Source of the DNA: Odoribacter sp036657595
GTDB taxonomy: Bacteria > Bacteroidota > Bacteroidia > Bacteroidales > Marinifilaceae
Length of the DNA: 20,030 nt
Assembly (NCBI GenBank): GCA_036657595.1
Contig: JAVXFZ010000046.1
Location: forward strand, 1-20,030
Direction: 5' to 3'
Made by a program: the position numbers and the translations under genes. Every line of letters begins with the position of its first letter. The first letter of the stretch is position 1. This document shows, in pieces, positions 1 to 5,674 of this stretch. The notes beneath the pieces were generated by a model. That model was not told where the DNA came from. It was given only the letters and a program-made list of their open reading frames with translations, and made no database searches.

Positions 1-83
1 GATGAAATCAGACGCTTAAAAAGTGAGGATAAAATGTTAAAACGGTCGCTTTTTGCCCTGTGAAAAAGGGGATGCGAGGGTCT

Positions 84-911
84 TTACACCCGGTTTCCGT
101 CGGAACGGGGAGGAGCGTGACGGGGCGGCGCGGAGCCTTGTGAGTGGGCGGCGGAGGGGGTGTTTCTCGCGTTGTTGTGTGGTTTACTATCTTTTCCTCG
201 CGTTGTTTTTGTGGATACGCTTGCCAGTGGTTTGTTGTGTTTTACCACAGGCTTGGGCTCCGGCTCCGGATCGACGGACAGGTCGTTCTCAAATTCCCAA
301 TGGCGGGAAAGGGAGTAGTCGCTTTTGTCTTCGGCGGCGAAGTAGGCGAAGATGTGGGCGTTTTTCCCCATAAATGGGATGAGGGGGAAGGTGGCGGTTC
401 CTTCGCTGCGGGTGACGGTGCCCCATAGAATGGGGAAGGAAAGGGGAAATTCTTCTTTTATGGCGACGACGTAGAGGCGGTCGGTGGGCGCGCCGCAAAA
501 TTCGTCGGGGTCGAATTTCCACGAGAGGGAGGCGGTTGTGCCGCCGGTGTAGGAGAATCGCCAGTTGGCGGGCTGTGGCAGACCGCCGTCGCTGATGTAG
601 AGTTTTTCGTAGTCACCGATTTTGCGGTCGGGACAGAAGACGGCACGGTTGCGCCGCATAAAGAGGTTGCGGGGCATCAGCCGTGAGCCTTTGCTGAGCG
701 CACGCCACGAGTCTTTGACGGTGTCTTGTAAGTATTCGTAGAAGAGGGTGCAGTTGGCAAAGATGTCTTGACATTCTTGCTGTTTGGGGGTAGTTTTTTT
801 GCGTTTGTGGTACGCGTAGAGACGAACGTAGGTGGTCCCGCGCCATTGGTAGTAGATGGAGTTGCCCAACCGTCCTCTCAGGTTTTGGAATAAAGGAGAT
901 GCAATTGCCAT
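84..911 (-). CDS. DUF6266-like hypothetical protein with low-complexity C-terminal tail
   Basis: A 275-residue protein of unknown function. The N-terminus (residues 1-30) has the pattern Gly-Arg-Leu-Gly-Asn followed by Trp-Arg-Gly, which I recognise from the Bacteroidota DUF6266 family (small basic 'GKVG...W+G' openings). Residues 31-100 are basic and rich in Lys/Arg/Gln, and residues 100-210 read like a beta-rich domain with alternating hydrophobic strands. From about residue 213 to the end it changes character: Pro-Glu repeats, then a Lys/Arg/His/Asn/Ser/Pro-rich stretch with no hydrophobic core, probably disordered. No signal peptide or membrane segment is visible. The start at 911 follows a plausible promoter about 70 nt upstream. 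It is separated from aarF by the repeat array and gap, so it is probably its own transcription unit. The family call is from memory of its motif; function is unknown. Confidence 0.7.
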   Translation of the reverse strand: MAIASPLFQNLRGRLGNSIYYQWRGTTYVRLYAYHKRKKTTPKQQECQDIFANCTLFYEYLQDTVKDSWRALSKGSRLMPRNLFMRRNRAVFCPDRKIGDYEKLYISDGGLPQPANWRFSYTGGTTASLSWKFDPDEFCGAPTDRLYVVAIKEEFPLSFPILWGTVTRSEGTATFPLIPFMGKNAHIFAYFAAEDKSDYSLSRHWEFENDLSVDPEPEPKPVVKHNKPLASVSTKTTRGKDSKPHNNARNTPSAAHSQGSAPPRHAPPRSDGNRV

Positions 912-984
912 AGTTGATCGGTTTTAAAAGATGATTCTTTCCGTTAAAATAATCATTCCCAGCACGATGTTCTCTTTTCGGGGA

Positions 985-1015
985 GTAAGTTACGATCTTT
1001 TTTCTAAAAAGCAAT
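985..1015 (-). promoter_or_regulatory. Candidate Bacteroidota promoter for the DUF6266-like gene
   Basis: On the minus strand, ATTG (1012-1015) is followed after exactly 19 nt by TAACTTAC (985-992). This resembles TTTG-N19-TAnnTTTG, with the last two bases of the -7 box off consensus. A start just downstream would give a leader of about 70 nt before the ATG at 911. Moderate support only. Confidence 0.4.
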
Positions 1016-1098
1016 GTTTTTTACGATTTTTTTTAGTAATATTGTAAAAAAAAAAGAAGGAAGCGTTTTTGTGCCCGCCGCAAGGGAAAGGAGGAGAA

Positions 1099-1428
1099 AG
1101 TATGGCAAAAGTATGGCAAGAAATGGCGGGAAGTATAGCAAAAGTATGGCAAGAAATTGCCGATAGTATAGCAAAAGTATAGCAAAAGTGTAGCAAGAAA
1201 TGGTGGGAAGTATGGCAAAAGTATAGCAAAAGTATGGCAAGAAAACGCGGAGAGTGTAGCAAAAGTATGGCAAAAGTGTAGCAAGAAATAGTGGGAAGTG
1301 TAGCAAAAGTGTAGCAAGAAATAGTGGGAAGTATAGCAAAAGTATGGCAAAAGTATGGCAAGAAACTGCCGATAGTGTAGCAAAAGTATAGCAAAAGTGT
1401 AGCAAGGAAACGCGGAGAGTATAGCAAA
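1099..1428. repeat. Two-level 11-bp tandem repeat array, truncated by the assembly gap
   Basis: Thirty consecutive 11-bp units without a single indel (330 bp). The common unit is AGTRTRGCAAA/G. After every run of two or three such units comes one 11-bp spacer unit, usually starting AAA and ending in one of three types: tRGYGGGA, yTGCCGAT or aCGCGGAG. The unit immediately before a spacer always ends CAAG and every other common unit ends CAAA, with no exception. Super-units are therefore 33 or 44 bp (33,33,44,44,44,33,44,44) plus a partial one. The array lies between the aarF stop and the DUF6266-like start and runs into the N gap, so its true length is unknown. Confidence 0.95.
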
Positions 1429-1528
1429 NNNNNNNNNNNNNNNNNNNNNNNNNNNNNNNNNNNNNNNNNNNNNNNNNNNNNNNNNNNNNNNNNNNNNNNN
1501 NNNNNNNNNNNNNNNNNNNNNNNNNNNN
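1429..1528. other. Assembly gap of 100 N
   Basis: Exactly 100 unresolved bases, the conventional placeholder for a gap of unknown size. It begins at an 11-bp unit boundary of the tandem repeat, so the array most likely caused the assembly break. The sequence right of the gap (1529-1613) is unique, not repeat-like, and rich in homopolymer C/T and G/T runs; I see no gene in it. Confidence 0.98.
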
Positions 1529-1613
1529 ACTTCTTCCACGTTTTTCTAACTTTTCCCCCGCGCTTTCGCCCGATATGCCTTTTTTTGGGGGGAGGGTTTT
1601 CTTTTTTGTTGTC

Positions 1614-3263
1614 TTATTCTTTTTTGCGGAAGATCCATCGGAGGATAAAGAGGAAGATGAGGAGGGAGGAGAGGAAAAGCAGGAAATGTCCGTATGCCAA
1701 GTCGGGTCGTTTGTGCAAGAGGGCGATGGCTCCAATGAAGAGTCCGACGAGAAGAATGGCATACGCCATCCTTGATGCGCCGTTGACGAACATTCGGCGG
1801 ATGTCGGGCATATCCATAAATTGCAGTTCGTGTTTGATTTCTCCCTGTTTGAGTTTATAGAGGATCTCGCTGATGTCGGCGGGGGCAGTTTTCAGCAGGT
1901 TGACGTATCCTTTGAGGGTCTGGTAGATTTCGGCGGCTATTTTGCGAGGGGAGAATTGTTGTATCACGATTTCTTTGGCGTAGGGTAGGATGAGTTTGGC
2001 AAATGGGATGTCGGGGTCGAGGCGTTCGGCGACTTTTTGGATGGTGGCGAGCGATTTGGCGAGCATAAAGATGCCGGAGGGGAGGCATAGTTCGTATTGT
2101 GTGATGAGGGCGATACAATCTTGCACCATTTTGGCATAATTGAGTTTTGCGATGGGCGTTTGCGCCTGTCGTTTGATGAGTTGGTGGAGGCTGAAAATCA
2201 GGTCGTCGCGTTTTTCAAAGAATCGCTGTTCACAGAGGCGGATCATCGCGTCGGCTAAAGCGATGGGGTCGCGTCGGGCGAATCCGATGGAGATGCCGGC
2301 GAGGAAGTCCATTTCGCGGGGACGGAGGACGCCGACCATCCCAAAGTCGATGAATGCGACACGGTTGCCGGGTAGAACGAATAGGTTGCCGGCGTGTGGG
2401 TCGGCGTGGAAGAAGCCTTCTTTGAAGATCATTGTGAGGAGTGCCTCCGCGCCGTTGCGGGCAATGATGCGGGGGTCGAGTCCGGCGGCGCGTAGCTCGT
2501 CGGGGTCGTCGGGGGGGATGCCGAAGATGCGTTCGAGGAGGAGGAGCCGCTGGGTGGTGTATTTTTGGAGGACGTGTGGGATGCAGACGCGCGGGTTGTC
2601 GCGGAAGATGTCGCGGAAGCGGAGGAGGTTGGAGGCTTCGTTGTAGTAGTTGAGTTCTTTAAAAATGCTTTCGCCGAAGTCATCGACGACGCCGGTGATG
2701 TTGATGGCAGCGAGTTCGGTAAATTCGCGGGCGAGCTTTTGTGCGACATAGTGCATCAGGTAGAGGTCGAGTTTGATTTTTTGGTCGATGTTCGGTCGTC
2801 TGATTTTGACGATGACATCTTTTCCGTTTTTCATTCTTGCGGCGTATACCTGTCCGATGGAGGCGGAGGCGATGCAATGTGGGTTGAAGTCGAGGAAGAC
2901 ATCTTTGAGGGGTGCGCCGAGTTCGTTTTCGATGAGTCGGATGGCGAGCGAATCGTCGAAGGGGAAGGCGTTGGTTTGCAGTTTTTTAAGTTCTTTGCGG
3001 AAGCGGTCGGAGAGGATGTCGGGTCGGTCGGCAAGGATTTGTCCGAATTTGATGTAGGTGGGACCGAGGTCTTCGATCACGAGGCGGAGCCGCTCCTGCG
3101 TGGTGTAGACGGGCAGTCGGCGGCGGATGCGGCGGTTGCGGATGTGTCGTCCGATGAAGGTGTGGTTGAGCATTTCGCGGGTGGCGTGTTTGGCGAGTAT
3201 GCCCATTATTTGGAACATACGGATGATTTTGAGATAGCCCACGTAGAGGTCGGTCAGTCGCAT
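1614..3263 (-). CDS. AarF/ABC1/UbiB-family kinase-like membrane protein
   Basis: A 549-residue member of the atypical ABC1/ADCK/UbiB protein-kinase-like family, whose members act as ATPases supporting isoprenoid-quinone synthesis or membrane lipid homeostasis. Family hallmarks are visible in order: KxGQ signature Lys-Phe-Gly-Gln at 72-75; the Ala-rich nucleotide loop as Ala-Ser-Ala-Ser followed by Ile-Gly-Gln-Val at 132-139; the ATP-binding Lys in Ile-Val-Lys at 153; catalytic-loop His-Ala-Asp-Pro-His-Ala-Gly-Asn at 286-293; and Asp-Phe-Gly at 306-308. Two C-terminal transmembrane helices span roughly 500-516 and 525-544, followed by a basic end, as in UbiB. Length is normal for the family. 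It overlaps the upstream small gene by 10 bp, so the two are probably translationally coupled. Whether it serves menaquinone synthesis cannot be told here, since no quinone gene is adjacent. Confidence 0.93.
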   Translation of the reverse strand: MRLTDLYVGYLKIIRMFQIMGILAKHATREMLNHTFIGRHIRNRRIRRRLPVYTTQERLRLVIEDLGPTYIKFGQILADRPDILSDRFRKELKKLQTNAFPFDDSLAIRLIENELGAPLKDVFLDFNPHCIASASIGQVYAARMKNGKDVIVKIRRPNIDQKIKLDLYLMHYVAQKLAREFTELAAINITGVVDDFGESIFKELNYYNEASNLLRFRDIFRDNPRVCIPHVLQKYTTQRLLLLERIFGIPPDDPDELRAAGLDPRIIARNGAEALLTMIFKEGFFHADPHAGNLFVLPGNRVAFIDFGMVGVLRPREMDFLAGISIGFARRDPIALADAMIRLCEQRFFEKRDDLIFSLHQLIKRQAQTPIAKLNYAKMVQDCIALITQYELCLPSGIFMLAKSLATIQKVAERLDPDIPFAKLILPYAKEIVIQQFSPRKIAAEIYQTLKGYVNLLKTAPADISEILYKLKQGEIKHELQFMDMPDIRRMFVNGASRMAYAILLVGLFIGAIALLHKRPDLAYGHFLLFLSSLLIFLFILRWIFRKKE

Positions 3264-3586
3264 AGGGGGGAGGCGTTAGGGGTGGTGTGGGGGGAGTCGT
3301 TGTCGGCGAGGCGGCGGTCGAGGCGTTCGAGGGTGTCGGCGAGGCGACGGAGGGTGTGGGCGAGCTGTTTGTCGTCGGTGGCGGTGTCGGCGGGGCGGGG
3401 CGGGAGGGAGGTTTTGAGGGCAGCGAGGAGGACGGCGACGTGGTTGCCGAGCTGACGGGCGGCGGCGGGGTTGCGGTCAGTGTGTTGCGTGATGAGGGCG
3501 GCGACGCGGTTGATAAATGCCTCGCGGTCGCTGAGGGTGGCGGTGAGGGAGGTGCGCAGGAGCAGGTATAAAATTTCGGTGTTCAT
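3254..3586 (-). CDS. Small helical hypothetical protein, coupled to aarF-like gene
   Basis: A 110-residue protein I do not recognise. It appears almost wholly helical: a hydrophobic start with a Leu-rich stretch (residues 5-16), a second helix through about residue 57, a Pro-rich break near 61-66, and a Leu/Arg/Asp-rich segment (75-95) with heptad-like Leu spacing that could form a coiled coil. The tail (97-110) is polar. No signal peptide or catalytic motif is visible. Reality is supported by the 10-bp overlap with the following aarF-like gene on the same strand and by a promoter-like box directly upstream. Its composition is as GC-rich and skewed as the surrounding DNA, so reading-frame openness alone is weak evidence. 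It could be a small partner or regulator of the kinase-like protein; that is inference from position only. Confidence 0.6.
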   Translation of the reverse strand: MNTEILYLLLRTSLTATLSDREAFINRVAALITQHTDRNPAAARQLGNHVAVLLAALKTSLPPRPADTATDDKQLAHTLRRLADTLERLDRRLADNDSPHTTPNASPLCD

Positions 3587-3598
3587 CGAGGTGTATTA

Positions 3599-3628
3599 TT
3601 AAGGTATTATTTTTCGGTTAAACGGAAA
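3599..3628 (-). promoter_or_regulatory. Weak candidate promoter for the small gene-aarF unit
   Basis: On the minus strand, TTTC (3625-3628) and TACCTTAA (3599-3606) are separated by 18 nt, partly matching TTTG-N19-TAnnTTTG. The -7 box ends only 12 nt from the ATG at 3586, giving a near-leaderless message, so this is tentative. Confidence 0.3.
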
Positions 3629-3744
3629 TCGGAGGGGGAAGGTTGAGTTTTATCGAAAAATCGTTGGCGGCAGGAAGGGGGACGGGCTTCGTCGGTTTGT
3701 TTGTTTATTTACTTATTTCTTGCTGTTTTTTGGATGTAAAGTAG

Positions 3745-3752
3745 TAGTTTTG
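3745..3752 (+). promoter_or_regulatory. Candidate -7 promoter element for the NlpC/P60 gene
   Basis: TAGTTTTG exactly matches the Bacteroidota -7 consensus TAnnTTTG, 25 nt before the ATG at 3778. No good TTTG lies at the ideal distance (GCTG is at 19 nt, CTTG at 22 nt). The region 3587-3777 is a divergent intergenic spacer; apart from these boxes I see nothing in it. Confidence 0.45.
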
Positions 3753-3777
3753 TGGGCGTATATAAAAATGAAAGTAT

Positions 3778-4572
3778 ATGAGTTTCGGCATAGCAGATTT
3801 GAGTATCATTCCGATTCGGAGAGAGCCATCGGAGCGGAGTGAGATGGTGTCACAGCTTCTTTTCGGGGAGCTGTATGAGGTGTTGGAGGAGGCGGAGAAA
3901 TGGGTGCGGGTGCGGGTGTCGCACGATGGTTATGAGGGTTGGATCGACCGTAAGATGAGTTTGCCGGTGACGGATGCGTATGCGGCGCGTTATCGGGCAG
4001 AGTCGCCGGTGTTGACGACGGAGGTTTTCAATATCCTGATGAAGGAGGGCGATTTTGGGAGTAAGCTGGTGGTGTCGGGAAGCGTATTTCCTTTTCTGGA
4101 TGCGGAGACGAAGCGGTTGGAGGTGGGCGATGGGGTGTATACGTTGGTGAGCCGGATGAAGGAGGTGGGGATCGACACGTTGCGGGATTTGGTGGTGGAG
4201 TATGCGCTGATGTATTACAATACTCCTTATTTATGGGGGGGACGCACGCCTTACGGGATCGACTGTTCGGGGCTGTCGCAGATGGTGTATCGGATGGCGG
4301 GGATTGATTTGCCGCGTGATGCCTCGCAGCAGGTGTTGTTGGGAGAGGGTTTTACGTTTGTGGAGGAGGCGTTGCCGGGCGATTTGGCATTTTTCGGGGA
4401 TGAAGCGGGAGGGGTGACGCACGTGGGGGTGTTGTGGGAGCAGAACCGTATCATCCACGCCTCGGGTCGGGTGCGGGTAGACCGGATCGATCATCAGGGT
4501 ATTTTCAACGAGGAGTTGAAGCGTTATACGCACACGTTGAAGGTGATCAAGCGGCTGATCCGGGAGGATTGA
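3778..4572 (+). CDS. SH3-domain NlpC/P60 (C40) cysteine peptidase
   Basis: A 264-residue cell-wall-peptide hydrolase of the NlpC/P60 family, resembling the gamma-D-glutamyl-L-diamino-acid endopeptidases (dipeptidyl-peptidase VI type). Residues 1-60 form a bacterial SH3-like domain (Leu-Leu-Phe-Gly-Glu ... Gly-Tyr-Glu-Gly-Trp-Ile-Asp), and 61-125 look like a second, degenerate SH3 domain. The peptidase domain follows at about 135-262: Leu-Trp-Gly-Gly then Ile-Asp-Cys-Ser-Gly with nucleophile Cys163, a His-Val-Gly motif with catalytic His215, and His227 as the likely third polar residue. No signal peptide or lipobox is visible, so it probably acts in the cytoplasm on recycled murein peptides; this is inference from the dipeptidyl-peptidase VI precedent. 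An earlier ATG at 3768 is in another frame. It stands alone, convergent with the next gene 15 bp away. Confidence 0.9.
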   Translation: MSFGIADLSIIPIRREPSERSEMVSQLLFGELYEVLEEAEKWVRVRVSHDGYEGWIDRKMSLPVTDAYAARYRAESPVLTTEVFNILMKEGDFGSKLVVSGSVFPFLDAETKRLEVGDGVYTLVSRMKEVGIDTLRDLVVEYALMYYNTPYLWGGRTPYGIDCSGLSQMVYRMAGIDLPRDASQQVLLGEGFTFVEEALPGDLAFFGDEAGGVTHVGVLWEQNRIIHASGRVRVDRIDHQGIFNEELKRYTHTLKVIKRLIRED

Positions 4573-4587
4573 GGCGGCGGCGGAGGC

Positions 4588-5205
4588 TCAGAGGAGGCGG
4601 GCGGCGTCGGGACCGGTGCAAAAGAGGAGGTCGAGGATAGAGAGGTCGGGGGTGAAGGGGAAGCGGTCGTTAAAAGTCTGCCGGTAAGGGCGGAGGGGGA
4701 GCGGTACGGCGGGCGTGCGTCGAGCCGGTTTGGGGTGGATGGCGTTTCGCAGGTCGGTGTCGTCGGGATCGGGGACGGCAAGGTAGTCGTCCGAGAGGCG
4801 GAGGTTGCTGTGTAGGGGGATGATTTCAAGTATCTTTTCTAATAAGACCGTGTTGAGGTCGAATAAATAAGTTTCTTTTCTTTCAAAGTAGGGCATCAAT
4901 TCGTCGATGTAGTAATCATAGTAGGGAGAATTTTTGTAGGCGGAGGTGATGCCACGCAGGTGAATTTTCTGCCACGGTTCGGCGTAGATGATTTTAAGGT
5001 CGCGGATGAGTGTTTTGCTGTTCGCTTTTGCCACCGGAACGGTAAGGGGGATGACACCGTTGGCGGAGAGGAGGAGGCATCGGTTGCGGTAGCTTTGTTT
5101 GGCGAAATTTTCAAATTGTTCGATGACTACCTCAGGGGCTTGCTTGATGGCTGCGAAATAGGATACGGGAGGAAAGTAGGCGGTGGAGAGGAGGAGGGTG
5201 TTCAT
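4588..5205 (-). CDS. WbqC-family protein
   Basis: A 205-residue member of the WbqC-like family, found in many bacteria and often near O-antigen or sugar-nucleotide genes, biochemical role poorly defined. The family's opening is clear: a short beta strand then Ala-Tyr-Phe-Pro-Pro-Val-Ser-Tyr-Phe (9-17), followed by Glu-Gln-Phe-Glu-Asn-Phe ... Gln-Ser-Tyr-Arg-Asn-Arg (29-42) and a Leu-Thr-Val-Pro-Val strand. I start it at 5205 rather than the in-frame ATG at 5274: the protein homologous to the family begins at Met-Asn-Thr-Leu, the extra 23 residues are low-complexity Lys/Thr, and a good promoter (5244-5275) lies inside that extension. The C-terminal 45 residues are Pro/Arg-rich. No sugar-nucleotide genes are nearby. 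Confidence 0.88.
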   Translation of the reverse strand: MNTLLLSTAYFPPVSYFAAIKQAPEVVIEQFENFAKQSYRNRCLLLSANGVIPLTVPVAKANSKTLIRDLKIIYAEPWQKIHLRGITSAYKNSPYYDYYIDELMPYFERKETYLFDLNTVLLEKILEIIPLHSNLRLSDDYLAVPDPDDTDLRNAIHPKPARRTPAVPLPLRPYRQTFNDRFPFTPDLSILDLLFCTGPDAARLL

Positions 5206-5243
5206 CTTTTGGAGGTCTAAATGTGGTTTGTTTTTTTCGGCGG

Positions 5244-5275
5244 TAAAGGTAGTTTTTTTTGAGAAGGTGTGCAAG
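5244..5275 (-). promoter_or_regulatory. Bacteroidota promoter for the WbqC-family gene
   Basis: On the minus strand CTTG (5272-5275), 20 nt spacer, then TACCTTTA (5244-5251), a close match to TTTG-N19/20-TAnnTTTG. The predicted start point is near 5237, giving a leader of about 30 nt to the ATG at 5205 and arguing against the longer reading frame from 5274. Confidence 0.6.
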
Positions 5276-5425
5276 GCGGGGGGTGAGATCTGCGGGGAGC
5301 CTTTTGTGGCGGGGAGGGTCGGCTTTTCGGGGGAGGGTCGCTCGCTCTCTTTGTAAGGTATGAAAACGATGGTTGATCAGTGATGCGAGATATGCAAATA
5401 TTTTTTGTTAATTTTTTAATAAATG

Positions 5426-5457
5426 TTTGGAAACTTCTAAAATTCTTCCTACCTTTC
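5426..5457 (+). promoter_or_regulatory. Bacteroidota promoter of the glycogen operon
   Basis: TTTG (5426-5429), 20-nt spacer, TACCTTTC (5450-5457): 4/4 at -33 and 5 of 6 fixed bases at -7. It is the best promoter upstream of the branching enzyme and predicts an untranslated leader of about 210 nt. The 10-mer ACCTTTCGGA overlapping the -7 box is repeated exactly at 5492-5501. The rest of 5276-5425 is GC-rich spacer with a short direct repeat (GGGGAGGGTCG-like) and no gene. Confidence 0.6.
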
Positions 5458-5603
5458 GGAGGCTGAACGAAAATATTCTTTGAAAAATGAAACCTTTCGG
5501 AAAGCCCGTTCGTATAAAGGTTGGGTTCGCAAAAGAACTCGGCGGCGTATGTTATAGATAGCAAAACATTGGATACGAATGTAAGTGGATGTTAAATATT
5601 GAT

Positions 5604-5615
5604 AATTAGCTAATT
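5604..5615. repeat. 12-bp perfect palindrome in the glycogen-operon leader
   Basis: AATTAGCTAATT is a perfect 12-bp palindrome about 60 nt before the branching-enzyme ATG, in the predicted transcribed leader. It could be an operator half-site pair or chance in AT-rich DNA; a 12-mer palindrome alone is weak evidence. Confidence 0.35.
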
Positions 5616-5674
5616 GTGGACTGATGTTTGTTATACAACCCTGAATAGATTGAAAAAACTTAAAGTGTAATTTG

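Noticed and set aside
53..428. Short plus-strand frames opposite the end of the DUF6266-like gene
   Set aside because: Low-complexity Gly/Arg/Val products with no motifs; shadows of the C-rich minus-strand gene tail.
1099..1428. CRISPR array
   Set aside because: Units are 11 bp and spacers are 11 bp of only three recurring types; there are no 24-40 bp repeats with unique spacers and no cas genes.
990..1762. Three overlapping minus-strand reading frames of 145-252 codons across the tandem repeat and gap
   Set aside because: They are open only because the 11-bp unit lacks stops in all minus frames and cycles through them. They cross the N gap, have no family resemblance and repeat the same Phe/Leu/Tyr/Cys pattern.
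2565..3455. 296-codon plus-strand reading frame opposite the aarF-like gene
   Set aside because: Composition is Val/Gly/Glu/Asp-biased as expected for the complement of this gene, and it overlaps a well-supported kinase-like family protein.
5500..5560. Possible tRNA-like segment with a GGTTCGC-type loop
   Set aside because: Only a 4-bp GTTC/GAAC stem is present; no acceptor, anticodon or D arm of proper geometry can be drawn.
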